This document shows positions 25,583 to 35,477 of a stretch of DNA of 64,000 nucleotides, in pieces (within the stretch, counting starts at the first letter, position 1; each line of letters opens with the position of its first letter). Where the stretch lies: the NCBI RefSeq assembly GCF_900142225.1, contig NZ_FRAD01000016.1:9554-73553 (forward strand), written 5' to 3'. The notes below the pieces were generated by a model. It did not search any database. It saw nothing but the letters and a program-made list of their open reading frames with translations, and was not told where the DNA came from. This DNA comes from Hathewaya proteolytica DSM 3090 (GTDB lineage: Bacteria > Bacillota > Clostridia > Clostridiales > Clostridiaceae). Position numbers and translations under genes: made by a program.

Positions 25583-27463
25583 TTAATTAGCTTTTTCAAA
25601 TTGTGAATTATATAAATTTGCGTAAAATCCGTTATGTGACAGCAATTCTTCGTGATTGCCCTGTTCGATGATGTCTCCATTATTCATGACAAGAATAAGA
25701 TCTGCATCCCTTATAGTTGACAACCTATGTGCTATGACAAAGCTTGTTCTTCCTTTCATAAGGGTGTCCATGGCCTTTTGTATTAACACCTCGGTTCTAG
25801 TATCTACAGAGCTTGTGGCTTCATCCAAAATTAATATTTTAGGATCCGCCAATATTGCCCTGGCAATAGTTAAAAGCTGTTTCTGTCCTTGGGAAACATT
25901 ATTGGCTTCCTCATTTAAAACCATATTATAGCCACCCGGCAACGTTCTTATAAAATGGTCTACATGGGCTGCCTTGGCTGCTTCTCTAACTTTTTCATCT
26001 GTAGCAGTTAACTTTCCATATCGTATGTTTTCCTCAATGGTTCCATTAAAAAGCCAAGTATCTTGAAGTACCATACCAAAAAGCTCTCGAAGTTCACTCC
26101 TATTGAAATCTTTTATATCGTGGCCATCTATAAATATATTTCCACTATTTACATCGTAAAACCTCATTAAAAGTTTTACAATGGTAGTTTTTCCTGCACC
26201 AGTAGGACCTACTATAGCGATTTTTGCACCTTCTTTTATCTTAGCTGAAAAATCATTTATTATAATCTTATTGCTGTAGTATCCAAATTTCACATTTCTA
26301 AACTCCACATTGCCCTTTAAGTTATCTACCTTTACAGGGTTTTCTGCAAACTGTTCTTCCTCCTCTTCATTGAGGAATTCAAATACTCTTTCAGCTGCAG
26401 CAGCTGTAGATTGCATAAGGTTGGCAACTTGTGCTGCCTGGGCAATAGGTTGTGAAAAACTCCTTACGTACTGTATGAATGATTGAATTTCACCAACACT
26501 TATCCGTCCCCTTATGGCAAGATAACCACCCATTATTGACACTATTACGTAACCCAAATTTCCTATAAAAGTCATAACAGGCATCATCATACCTGAAAGA
26601 AACTGCGATTTCCAAGCAGAGTTATACAGTGTATCATTAAATTCTTCAAACTCTTTAATAGCTTCTCTTTCTCCATTGAAAGCTTTTACTACATTGTGTC
26701 CACCGTACATCTCTTCCACTTGACCATTTACGTGACCGAGGTATTCCTGTTGAGACTTAAAATATTTCTGCGACTTTTTCACAATGAGAGATATAAATCC
26801 CATGGAGATTGGAAGTATTATGACAGCCACCACAGTCATAGGTATACTTATGGTGAGCATCATGACAAGAACACCTATTACCGTTACTATGGCTGTTATA
26901 ACTTGTGTCATACTTTGGTTTAAATTCTGACTTACGGTGTCTACATCGTTGGTAACTCTAGATAACACCTCTCCGTGAGTTTTCGTATCAAAGTATTTTA
27001 GTGGCATTTTATTTATCTTTTCTTCTATATCTCTTCTAAAATTATAAGAAATCTTCTGTGCTATACCAGTCATTATAAAGCCCTGTATGAACGCAAAAAT
27101 AGAGCTTATTAAATATATTCCCAATAAGAATAGTAGTATTTTACCTATCTTTGAAAAATCGATGCCCAAAGCACCATTACCTGATACTTTTCTCATAAGC
27201 CCTTGGAAAATCTCTTCAGTGGCGTTTCCCAAAATTTTGGGACCAACTATGCTAAATATAGCACTTCCTATAGCAAAAACAACTACCAATATAAGACCAA
27301 ACTTATACTTGCCTAAATAGGAAAATAGCTGTCCCATGGTCTTTTTAAAATTTTTTGGTTTTTCCAAAGCGAACTTCGGTCCATGACCACCACCACCAAG
27401 GGGAGCTCCTTTTTTCAATGATGTCTTCTGGTTCTTTTGTTCATTGTCCATATTATTATTCAT
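25583..27463 (-). CDS. ABC exporter half-transporter with canonical catalytic residues (partner B)
   Basis: The protein is a six-helix membrane domain fused to an ATPase (626 residues from ATG 27463, supported by AAAGGAGGAACTGG). A Gly-rich N-terminal tail (APLGGGGHGP) precedes the helices. The ATPase has Walker A GPTGAGKTT, Walker B ILILDEATSSVD with the catalytic Glu, and the switch His in VIAHRLST. Its signature is altered: NNVSQGQKQ instead of SGGQ. With partner A it would form a heterodimer having one hydrolytic and one degenerate site, as in BmrCD/TM287-288 type multidrug exporters. It overlaps partner A by eight bases. Confidence 0.93.
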   Translation of the reverse strand: MNNNMDNEQKNQKTSLKKGAPLGGGGHGPKFALEKPKNFKKTMGQLFSYLGKYKFGLILVVVFAIGSAIFSIVGPKILGNATEEIFQGLMRKVSGNGALGIDFSKIGKILLFLLGIYLISSIFAFIQGFIMTGIAQKISYNFRRDIEEKINKMPLKYFDTKTHGEVLSRVTNDVDTVSQNLNQSMTQVITAIVTVIGVLVMMLTISIPMTVVAVIILPISMGFISLIVKKSQKYFKSQQEYLGHVNGQVEEMYGGHNVVKAFNGEREAIKEFEEFNDTLYNSAWKSQFLSGMMMPVMTFIGNLGYVIVSIMGGYLAIRGRISVGEIQSFIQYVRSFSQPIAQAAQVANLMQSTAAAAERVFEFLNEEEEEQFAENPVKVDNLKGNVEFRNVKFGYYSNKIIINDFSAKIKEGAKIAIVGPTGAGKTTIVKLLMRFYDVNSGNIFIDGHDIKDFNRSELRELFGMVLQDTWLFNGTIEENIRYGKLTATDEKVREAAKAAHVDHFIRTLPGGYNMVLNEEANNVSQGQKQLLTIARAILADPKILILDEATSSVDTRTEVLIQKAMDTLMKGRTSFVIAHRLSTIRDADLILVMNNGDIIEQGNHEELLSHNGFYANLYNSQFEKAN

Positions 27464-29666
27464 TTTCCAGTTCCTCCTTTGAAAGCTGTGACATGGCAAT
27501 TTGCTTATACACCTCACAATTGCTTAACAATTGTTTATGATTTCCTATTCCTACTACCTTACCTTCATCAAGAACTACAATTTGTTCAGCATCTATGATA
27601 GTGCTAATTCTCTGAGCTACTATTAACACGGTACTTTCATTGATTTCCCTTTTCAATGCCTGCCTTAATCTTTTATCCGTTTTATAATCTAAAGCTGAAA
27701 AACTATCGTCAAAAATATATATATCAGGATTTTTTGCTATGGCACGACCTATGGAAAGCCTTTGCTTTTGACCTCCGGAAACATTTGTTCCACCCTGTGC
27801 CATAGGGTAGTCGTATTTTTCCACCTTTTCCTCTATAAAATCACTGGCTTGTGCAATAGCAGCCGCTTTCTCAATTTCATCATCACTGGCATTTACATTG
27901 CCATACCTCAAATTTGAAGCTATAGTTCCTGAAAAAAGCACACCCTTTTGTGGTACATACCCTATTTTATCTCTAAGCTTTTTCTCATCCACCTTTTTTA
28001 TATTTACTCCATCCACCAATATTTCACCTTCAGTTACATCATAAAAACGGGGAATAAGATTTATCAATGTGGATTTACCACTACCAGTACTACCTATGAA
28101 GGCAGTAGTTTCACCTGGTTTCGCCAAAAATGAAATGTCACTTAATACATTTTCGTCTCCGTCAGGATATTTAAATGAAACATTTTTGAACTCAACCTGG
28201 CCTTTTTTTTCAACCATAAAATCTTCTGGATTACTGCTGCTTATAATTGAATTTTCAGTAGTAAGTATTTCGTCTACACGAACAGCTGCAACAGTTGCTC
28301 TTGGGAGCATTATGGATACCATAGAAATCATGACAAAGGACATTATTATTTGCATAGTATACTGAATAAATGCCATCATGTCCCCCACCTGCATTACTCC
28401 TGAATCTATACCATGAGCGCCTTTCCACACAATTAGTATAGAAATACCATTCATTATTAGCATCATCATAGGCATCATAGCTGACATGAATCTAGTTACA
28501 AAAAGGTTGGTTTTTGTAAGTTCCCTATTGGCCTTGTCAAATCTTTTTTCCTCATGCTTTTCTGTACTAAAGGCCCTTATTACCATCATACCAGTAAGGT
28601 GCTCTCTCATGACTAGATTTACTTTATCTACTAATTTTTGAACTTTTTTAAACTTTGGCATAACAAAACTAAACATAAAAATGACTAGTATAGATATAGA
28701 TAATACAGCCACGCCAATGATCCATTCCATGGAGGTGTTAGTATTGAAAACTTTTATCACTCCTCCAACTCCAAGAATAGGGGCATAAAATACTACTCTC
28801 AATAATATTGCCATTAGCATCTGAATTTGTTGAATATCATTTGTACTTCTAGTTATCAATGTGGCGGTAGAAAACTTATCCATTTCGGCATTGGAAAAGC
28901 CCATAACCTTAGAGAACACTTTTTTTCTAAGATCTCTTCCAAGGGATGCTGCTACCCTAGCCGCCAACAATCCCACAATTACAGTGGCTATAAGACTCAC
29001 CAAAGCTATTCCCAGCATCTTAAGCCCTGCTAAAATAATATAATTTGATTTAATTTTATCCACATTTTTACCAAGAGCTGTATACTCTGCTACAACAAAT
29101 TTTACAGCAGATTGTTGTATTATTTTATCTGGGATTTTTTCTAAGTTTTTTTCCATCTTATTGGTCATCTGTGAAAGAGAACTTTTAGGCATAGATAGTA
29201 GAACCTTAAATATATCTCCATCATTTGATGAGATTAATTCCTTTGGCAAAGACTTAAAAATATTATTTTTAATATTTTTGCCCTCTTCGCTGTCACTTTC
29301 TAAAATTTGTGTTATTACCATGGGCTTTGCCATAACATTGCTTATTTTTTCTTTCTTTTCCTTGTCTTTAGTGTTTAATACATATTTTTTACTTTTAGAG
29401 GTCTCTCCATTGTCTATAACCTTGTAATTTTCCTCTACTAATTTTATGTCATCATCCTTTAAAAACAGTTTTAACTTATTAAATTGGCTTTCTCTTATCT
29501 CTTCTATGGCTAGATTTTCTATACCACCCTGTTGTATTCCTACGTCTATAATTTTAGATGTGAATTCAGGCAAGGATAAATCACAAGTAGCCTGAAGCAC
29601 AAGAAAACCAACTATACATAGGATAAAAACGTAATATTTTTTCAAGTGCTTAATTAGTTTAAACAT
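27456..29666 (-). CDS. ABC exporter half-transporter with degenerate ATP site (partner A)
   Basis: The 736-residue protein has a six-helix membrane domain plus ATPase. Between helix 1 and helix 2 there is a charged extracellular insert of about 150 residues (roughly 45-210). The ATPase has Walker A GSTGSGKST and a normal signature TNVSGGQKQ, but Walker B reads IYIFDDSFSALD (Asp in place of the catalytic Glu) and the switch His is Gln (VAQRIST). These changes mark the non-hydrolytic half of a heterodimer. The start follows GGAGGAGA. The substrate is unknown; such pairs export drugs, peptides or lipids. Confidence 0.93.
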   Translation of the reverse strand: MFKLIKHLKKYYVFILCIVGFLVLQATCDLSLPEFTSKIIDVGIQQGGIENLAIEEIRESQFNKLKLFLKDDDIKLVEENYKVIDNGETSKSKKYVLNTKDKEKKEKISNVMAKPMVITQILESDSEEGKNIKNNIFKSLPKELISSNDGDIFKVLLSMPKSSLSQMTNKMEKNLEKIPDKIIQQSAVKFVVAEYTALGKNVDKIKSNYIILAGLKMLGIALVSLIATVIVGLLAARVAASLGRDLRKKVFSKVMGFSNAEMDKFSTATLITRSTNDIQQIQMLMAILLRVVFYAPILGVGGVIKVFNTNTSMEWIIGVAVLSISILVIFMFSFVMPKFKKVQKLVDKVNLVMREHLTGMMVIRAFSTEKHEEKRFDKANRELTKTNLFVTRFMSAMMPMMMLIMNGISILIVWKGAHGIDSGVMQVGDMMAFIQYTMQIIMSFVMISMVSIMLPRATVAAVRVDEILTTENSIISSSNPEDFMVEKKGQVEFKNVSFKYPDGDENVLSDISFLAKPGETTAFIGSTGSGKSTLINLIPRFYDVTEGEILVDGVNIKKVDEKKLRDKIGYVPQKGVLFSGTIASNLRYGNVNASDDEIEKAAAIAQASDFIEEKVEKYDYPMAQGGTNVSGGQKQRLSIGRAIAKNPDIYIFDDSFSALDYKTDKRLRQALKREINESTVLIVAQRISTIIDAEQIVVLDEGKVVGIGNHKQLLSNCEVYKQIAMSQLSKEELENE

Positions 29667-29764
29667 AACATAGTCTCCTCCATTTAATATTATCTTTTTA
29701 TATTATAACTTTTAATTACAATTGTACATAAGTAACCATTAACAAATAGTAAATTTTTATCTAT

Positions 29765-29790
29765 ATTAATACTAATTTTATAGTATTAAT
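29765..29790. repeat. Perfect inverted repeat between divergent ABC and PAP2 genes
   Basis: ATTAATACTA (29765-29774) and TAGTATTAAT (29781-29790) are perfect complements with a six-base spacer. It sits in the divergent promoter region. This is typical of a dimeric repressor site, although the sequence is AT-rich and chance cannot be excluded. Confidence 0.4.
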
Positions 29791-29878
29791 TTTATAATAA
29801 TAGTGTAATATGATTATTATTGTGATATTATATTAATCATATATTCACTTCAATAATTTTACGACGGGAGAGTACCGC

Positions 29879-30721
29879 ATGTTCACACAATTAAAACTGC
29901 TATTATACCTACAAAGTATTAGGTCGCCTTTGTTAACATATATATTTCTTACTTTTACCATGAGTATAGAAACTCCAGTAGTAATACTTTTTTCTTCTAT
30001 ACTTTATTGGACCGTGGACAAAGTTTTCGGCATGGAGTTACTATTTAATCTTTCAACCAATATAACTCTTAATTCTGGATTGAAAGATTTAATTAGGTTC
30101 CCAAGGCCCATTGGCTCAAAAAATCTTACTTCACTCCACTTACCCACTGCCACAGGGTATTCCTTTCCAAGCGGTCATACACAAATAGCCACAACTTTTT
30201 GGGAAAGTATGATGTTGCATTTTAAACATTCATACATGTATATTATAGGAACAATTTTTATCATCTGCATAGGGTTTTCTAGAATATACCTAGGAGTTCA
30301 TTGGCCAACAGATGTTATTGGTGCTATAGTTACTGGAACCATGTGTACACTTTTATGTCACAAAGCTTTTAATTACATCCTGAATACAAAGAAAAACAGT
30401 ATATTAATCTATATCTACATTCCATTCCTTATTATTTGCTTTATTCTAAAGGATGGTTCCTATATAAAAGTTGCTGGACTTTACGGTGGCCTTATTTTAG
30501 GCTATATCCTTGAGAGTAAGTTCGTAAAATTTTCTACAAAGGTCCCCTTGAAAGATAAAATTATGCGAGGGTTGTTAGGTATACTAAGTCTTTTTTTATT
30601 TTACCTTGCACTAGATTATACATTCCCCTCATATCTTATACTTATTTATTTAAAATATTTTGCTACTTGCTGCTTTGCCATTGCATTTGTGCCTTACATG
30701 TTTACAATATTTCATATATAA
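29879..30721 (+). CDS. PAP2-family membrane phosphatase
   Basis: The 280-residue integral membrane protein contains all three PAP2 phosphatase motifs: KDLIRFPRP (Lys69 to Pro77), FPSGHTQ (PSGH 97-100) and SRIYLGVHWPTD (Ser134, Arg135, His141, Asp145). These residues make up the active site of lipid phosphatases such as undecaprenyl diphosphate or phosphatidate phosphatases. Hydrophobic helices continue at the C-terminus, longer than in the minimal BcrC type. The start follows GGGAGAG. It has its own terminator. Confidence 0.92.
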   Translation: MFTQLKLLLYLQSIRSPLLTYIFLTFTMSIETPVVILFSSILYWTVDKVFGMELLFNLSTNITLNSGLKDLIRFPRPIGSKNLTSLHLPTATGYSFPSGHTQIATTFWESMMLHFKHSYMYIIGTIFIICIGFSRIYLGVHWPTDVIGAIVTGTMCTLLCHKAFNYILNTKKNSILIYIYIPFLIICFILKDGSYIKVAGLYGGLILGYILESKFVKFSTKVPLKDKIMRGLLGILSLFLFYLALDYTFPSYLILIYLKYFATCCFAIAFVPYMFTIFHI

Positions 30722-30754
30722 AAGGTGAATAAGCAAACCTTATTCACCTTTTAT
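30721..30754. terminator. Bidirectional terminator between PAP2 gene and purA
   Basis: AAAGGTGAATAAG (30721-30733) is the exact complement of CTTATTCACCTTT (30739-30751), with a five-base loop and a following T-run. The hairpin is symmetric enough to end purA transcripts too. Confidence 0.85.
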
Positions 30755-30807
30755 ATATTATTAAGAAATCCAATTTCATTTCCTTCATATTGAGCTAAGA
30801 ATTTTGG

Positions 30808-32094
30808 TTAAATGTCACTTACTCTTATGGTTTGATCCCTTTTTGGTCCCACAGATACTATAGATACCTTTGTATCTGTAAATTCTTCAATTCTCTTAAT
30901 GTATTTCTTTGCATTCTCAGGAAGTTCTTCAAAAGTACGAGCTTCCGCAATTTGTGAGCCCCATCCTTCAAATTCCTCATATACAGGCTTACACTTTGAC
31001 AACTCCTTTAAACTTGCTGGGAAATAATCGATTATCTTACCATCTAACTCATAGGCAACGCAAACTTTTATCCTGTCTATATTAGCTAAAGTATCCATTT
31101 TTGTTATAGCAAAGCTTGTTAACCCACTTACTCTTACAGTAGTTTTAAGTATAACAAGATCTAACCATCCACATCTTCGCGCTCTTCCTGTAGTGACACC
31201 AAATTCACCACCTACATTTCTGATGTGATCTCCCATGCTGTCAAGAAGCTCCGTTGGGAAAGGCCCCTCTCCAACTCTAGTGGTATAAGCTTTACCTATA
31301 CCAACTACATTAGATATCATAGTTGGACCTATGCCTGCACCTGTACAAACTCCACCGGCAATGGTGTTTGATGATGTAACATAAGGGTATGTTCCATAAT
31401 CCACGTCTAAAAGCATTCCCTGAGCGCCTTCGAATAATACTCTTTTACCACTTTTTATACCATTGAATATCTCAACGGAAGTTTCTTTTACGTAAGGCTT
31501 TATTTTTCTTCCAATTTCAACATATTCATTGTACAATGCATCAATATCAAGTTTTTCAGCATTAAAAACCTTTTCAATGATTTCATTTTTTGAAGCTAAG
31601 CTATTACATAACTTTTCTTTTAAAACCTCTTCATCTATAAGGTCGTATATTCTTATGCCACTTCTCTCTGCCTTATCAGTGTAGCATGGGCCAATGCCCT
31701 TTCCTGTAGTGCCTATTTTATCATTTCCTCTGCTCTTTTCCTTAAGGCTATCCATGAGCTTGTGGTATGGCATTATTACCTGAGCCCTATCACTAATATA
31801 CAATCTATCAGGTGTTACTTGCACACCTAGCTTATTAAGATATTCGATTTCCTCAAACAATGCCTTTGGATCTATTACTACACCGTTGCCCAATACATTT
31901 ATCTCATTTTCGTACAGTATACCTGATGGAACAAGGTGTAACTTGTATTCCTTGTCTCCAACTATTACAGTATGACCTGCATTGTTTCCTCCCTGAAACC
32001 TAACAACCATATCAGCTTCTTCTGCAAGATAATCCGTTATTTTTCCTTTTCCCTCATCGCCCCACTGTGCACCGAGAACTATAAATGATCTCAT
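30808..32094 (-). CDS. purA: Adenylosuccinate synthase
   Basis: This enzyme joins IMP and aspartate with GTP, the first committed AMP step. The 428-residue protein begins MRSFIVLGAQWGDEGKGK with the GTP-binding loop and contains GGNNAGHT, GTTGKGIGPCYTDKAER and TGRARRCGWLD, all standard. I chose ATG 32094 because AGGAG is ten bases upstream; the in-frame GTG at 32106 is only two bases from it. It stands alone between the PAP2 terminator and a MATE gene. Confidence 0.97.
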   Translation of the reverse strand: MRSFIVLGAQWGDEGKGKITDYLAEEADMVVRFQGGNNAGHTVIVGDKEYKLHLVPSGILYENEINVLGNGVVIDPKALFEEIEYLNKLGVQVTPDRLYISDRAQVIMPYHKLMDSLKEKSRGNDKIGTTGKGIGPCYTDKAERSGIRIYDLIDEEVLKEKLCNSLASKNEIIEKVFNAEKLDIDALYNEYVEIGRKIKPYVKETSVEIFNGIKSGKRVLFEGAQGMLLDVDYGTYPYVTSSNTIAGGVCTGAGIGPTMISNVVGIGKAYTTRVGEGPFPTELLDSMGDHIRNVGGEFGVTTGRARRCGWLDLVILKTTVRVSGLTSFAITKMDTLANIDRIKVCVAYELDGKIIDYFPASLKELSKCKPVYEEFEGWGSQIAEARTFEELPENAKKYIKRIEEFTDTKVSIVSVGPKRDQTIRVSDI

Positions 32095-32232
32095 AAACTT
32101 CACCACTCCTAATTTATTTAACTATTCAATACGTGAACACAATCTATAATCTACAACAGTATATATTATATACCCAATGTCTTTATTTAGTAAATTATTT
32201 TTTAGTAAAAAGACATTAAATACAAATTAAAA

Positions 32233-33585
32233 TTAAATCAATTTTTCTGACTTGACTCTCTTTTTCTTTATCATAAAGAAATATATGAAACACGCAATTA
32301 CACTAAAAAGTGCAGAAATAGGTACTGACAACCCTAGGGTAAAAAAATCCACATTAGGGATTCTGCTCAAGTAATAAGATAAAGGTATCCTAACTAAAAA
32401 TGCTGAAGCAAGACCTTGAAGCATTACAAATGTTGTTTTTCCTATTCCATTAAAATATCCAAGACAGCAGAAATAGGTGGAAACAAGAATGTACTCTACA
32501 GAACAACTTTTTAGGTATTCTGCCGTAGCCTTTATAACTTCTGTGTTCTTTTCAAATATAGACGCTAGCATGGCTCCTTTAAAGTATGTTAAAAGAAACA
32601 TAACTACACCACAAGCCATAGATATCAATGTGGTAGTTTTAAATATAGCTATTGCCCTTTTTTCTTTCCCAGCTCCCACGTTTTGAGCTACAATAGCGCC
32701 AAGTGCGGACATAAATGCCATGGGGATAATGGCAAGGAATATAAAAATTTTCCCACTTATACCTGCACAAGCCGATGCCACTAAACCTATAGAATTCATT
32801 ATACTAGTTATTATAAGGAAAGATACTGTAGTCAGACTGTCTTGAAGTGCAATAGGTCCACCTATCTTTAGTATTTGTTTTATATATGCCCCATTATTTT
32901 TGAAATTATGTTTTTTTACATTTACTATGGACTTATTTTTTCTAAGAAAAATTACTGAGCATACAACACTTACTGCCTGGGCAAGCACTGTAGCCAAAGC
33001 TGCTCCAGATGAGTCTAGTTTGAATACCCCTACAAAGATAAAATCGCATACTATGTTCACAATACACGCAATAAAAACAAATAGCAGTGGCAATTTTGAA
33101 TTTCCCATGCCTCGAAAAATCCCACTTATAGCGTTATACGCCACAATAAATATAGTTCCCATAGAGCATATTCTTATGTAATTTACTGTTTGCTGAAAGG
33201 CTTCTGCTGGTACTTTCATCAAAAAACCTATTTGCTTTGCAAAAATCACCATAATTAAAGTTACTACTATGCTGATTATTGAAAATAGCTTAATCAACGC
33301 AGCAACAACATCTGAAATTTTTTCTTTCTTTTTTGCTCCCATGTATTGTGCAATCAATACTGTCACTCCCATGGTAAGACCCGTTATAATCCCTGTTATA
33401 GCCTGCATTATCTGACTTCCAATGGCAACTGCCGCTACACTAGCAGTGTTTCCAAACTGACCTACTATTATAAGGTCTACCCCACCATATAAGGCCTGAA
33501 GCAATAATGCCATCATCAAAGGAATAGAAAATTTGATAAGTGGTTTTACTATTCCACCTTCTGTAAAACTGTTAACGTTCTCCAT
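32233..33585 (-). CDS. MATE family efflux transporter
   Basis: The 450-residue protein has twelve hydrophobic segments and the MATE features IKFSIPLMMALLLQALYGGVDLIIVG (N-terminal helix 1 and the Asp-containing motif), IGSQIMQAITGIITGL and VLIAQYMGAKK, with a duplicated second half (VAQNVGAGKEKRA). MATE proteins export cationic drugs or metabolites with Na+ or H+. The start follows GAAAGGAAA. It is a full-length second MATE gene in the window and differs clearly from the one at the left edge. Confidence 0.94.
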   Translation of the reverse strand: MENVNSFTEGGIVKPLIKFSIPLMMALLLQALYGGVDLIIVGQFGNTASVAAVAIGSQIMQAITGIITGLTMGVTVLIAQYMGAKKKEKISDVVAALIKLFSIISIVVTLIMVIFAKQIGFLMKVPAEAFQQTVNYIRICSMGTIFIVAYNAISGIFRGMGNSKLPLLFVFIACIVNIVCDFIFVGVFKLDSSGAALATVLAQAVSVVCSVIFLRKNKSIVNVKKHNFKNNGAYIKQILKIGGPIALQDSLTTVSFLIITSIMNSIGLVASACAGISGKIFIFLAIIPMAFMSALGAIVAQNVGAGKEKRAIAIFKTTTLISMACGVVMFLLTYFKGAMLASIFEKNTEVIKATAEYLKSCSVEYILVSTYFCCLGYFNGIGKTTFVMLQGLASAFLVRIPLSYYLSRIPNVDFFTLGLSVPISALFSVIACFIYFFMIKKKRVKSEKLI

Positions 33586-33781
33586 TTATTTTCCTTTCTT
33601 TTGTATATATGTATAATATTTTGCGATAACTACCGCCACGTATCAGTATATCTATAATCCGTATCCCATGTCAATAAGGTATTCCTTTTAACATTATGTT
33701 AAACTTGATTACAACTTTTATTCAACTCTAAATAGCCAGTATCATATAATAATAATAATCAATAATTAGGGGAATACCATC

Positions 33782-34555
33782 ATGCCAACACCAGATTATA
33801 AGTACATGGCCATAGAAAATTTCAAAGAAGAGGGTAAAAAATATCAATTAAAATACGATATCGTACTTCAACATATAGAAGATTTATACAATTTAAAATG
33901 TAAATGCTTGGACATCATGAAGGAAACTAGAAATATGTTAGAAAGCTCGCAAAGTAAAGATTATAATATTCAAAATATCATGGATAGCATAGACACCCTG
34001 TGTCAAACCTTTAGATTGGAAGAAACTCAATCAAAGTGTGAGGATTATTTTAAGGATGTTTCATCTCCACCTATAAAAACTCTTGCACTAAAGAGCACCG
34101 TAGATCATAGAACTTTAACAAGCATCCCCCCTGTACCATACAACTGTGTTGCTTTAGCTTACCTTGTGGACAATGGTATTTTAGGCAAATCAAAAAATAC
34201 TTCTAACTTCAATGGCACTTCATTCACTTTTATAGGAGGAAAAATTATGGGAAAATTATTTTTGGGTATGCTTGGGCCTGCTGGCATGGCCATAACAGGT
34301 TTAAATTTCCTCAATAAGGCTATAAAAAAGAACGCTGAAAATATGGATGATGCCATGAAAATTTCTTTTTTAAGCAGTAAGCTATCCGAACATTCATCTA
34401 CCTTAGATAAGATAGATATGAAGTTATGTTGTATTATTGAAGAACTAAACAGTTCCTTTATCCACATATCACAGCTTATATATGTGGATAAAGATTTTTC
34501 AAAGCTTTTAGGTGAAATAGCAAAGTTAGACATGGCTTTTAAAGAAAAAATCTAA
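33782..34555 (+). CDS. Hypothetical protein with central glycine-rich hydrophobic segment
   Basis: The 257-residue protein is mostly helical with coiled-coil-like ends. A hydrophobic Gly/Met/Ala-rich stretch (residues 157-178, KLFLGMLGPAGMAITGLNFL) sits in the middle and could be a membrane-inserting hairpin. There is no signal peptide. The start follows TTAGGGGA. It is a single-gene unit facing a strong terminator. I do not recognise the family; the layout (helix, glycine-rich hydrophobic core, helix) recalls membrane-remodelling or toxin-like proteins, but this is weak. Confidence 0.65.
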   Translation: MPTPDYKYMAIENFKEEGKKYQLKYDIVLQHIEDLYNLKCKCLDIMKETRNMLESSQSKDYNIQNIMDSIDTLCQTFRLEETQSKCEDYFKDVSSPPIKTLALKSTVDHRTLTSIPPVPYNCVALAYLVDNGILGKSKNTSNFNGTSFTFIGGKIMGKLFLGMLGPAGMAITGLNFLNKAIKKNAENMDDAMKISFLSSKLSEHSSTLDKIDMKLCCIIEELNSSFIHISQLIYVDKDFSKLLGEIAKLDMAFKEKI

Positions 34556-34563
34556 TTATACAA

Positions 34564-34610
34564 AAGAACCACCTTAAACACTAATGGCTTTCGGTGGTTC
34601 TTCATTTTTA
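34564..34610. terminator. Bidirectional terminator
   Basis: AAGAACCACC (34564-34573) pairs with GGTGGTTCTT (34593-34602), followed by TCATTTTT on the plus strand. It lies between the convergent hypothetical gene and cbiO. Confidence 0.8.
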
Positions 34611-34634
34611 CTATTAACTTATAACCATATTACA

Positions 34635-35477
34635 TTATCTCTTATCTATCCAGGAAATAAACTTCTCTATATTCCTTGGGTACACATCTGAATCCTGACT
34701 TATTTCATGAAATTTTCTATTCAAAGCTCTTGTAACCTCATATAAAATAGGTTTCCTTATACCAGCCTTTTCGATAATGCTATCCTCATTAAAAATATCT
34801 TCCATAGGCATATCTGCTATTATTTCTCCGTCATTAAATATAACTGCTCGTTCTGCAAATTCATAGGCGAAGTCCACATCATGGGTGGAAACCACTAATG
34901 TTATACCTTTTTGAGACAACTTATCTAGTGTGTTGTAAAGCAACTTCACATTTTTAGGATCTAGAGAAGCTGTAGGTTCGTCTAGCAAAATCACTCTAGA
35001 ATCCATGGCCAATATATCTGCAATGGTTATTCTTTTTTTTTCGCCTCCACTGAGATATTGTGGCGCTCTTTGCCTATACTCGGTTAGATTCATAAGCTCT
35101 AGAGCATTTTCCACCCTTCTTTTAACCTGATTTTTGTCCAACTTAAGATTCATAGGTCCAAAAGAAACTTCACTTTCCACTGTGGAAGCAATAATTTGAT
35201 TTTCTGCGTCTTGAAATACTATACCAACATTTTTTCTTAAATTTGTGAGATCACTTTTCTTGTAAAGAACTTCTTTACCTTCATATTCTAAGTGTCCACT
35301 TTCAGGTCGTAAAATACCATTGCATACAAGGAAAAAGGTAGATTTTCCAGCCCCATTATTGCCTAATATGGCTATTTTCTCTCCTCTATGAATGTCAATT
35401 GATATATTATTAAGAGCTTTTTTGTGTTGAAAATACGAAAAATTTATATTTTGCAGTTTCAAGATTGTACTGTCCAT
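34635..35477 (-). CDS. cbiO: Cobalt ECF transporter ATPase
   Basis: This cytoplasmic ATPase powers the CbiMNQO cobalt importer. The 280-residue protein has Walker A GNNGAGKST, the signature YLSGGEKKRI, Walker B VILLDEPTASLDP and the switch His in STHDVDFAYEF. ATG 35477 overlaps the cbiQ stop (TAATG), so it is translationally coupled; an upstream in-frame ATG would lie inside cbiQ. It is the last gene of the riboswitch-controlled operon. The specific metal is inferred from neighbours. Confidence 0.94.
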   Translation of the reverse strand: MDSTILKLQNINFSYFQHKKALNNISIDIHRGEKIAILGNNGAGKSTFFLVCNGILRPESGHLEYEGKEVLYKKSDLTNLRKNVGIVFQDAENQIIASTVESEVSFGPMNLKLDKNQVKRRVENALELMNLTEYRQRAPQYLSGGEKKRITIADILAMDSRVILLDEPTASLDPKNVKLLYNTLDKLSQKGITLVVSTHDVDFAYEFAERAVIFNDGEIIADMPMEDIFNEDSIIEKAGIRKPILYEVTRALNRKFHEISQDSDVYPRNIEKFISWIDKR

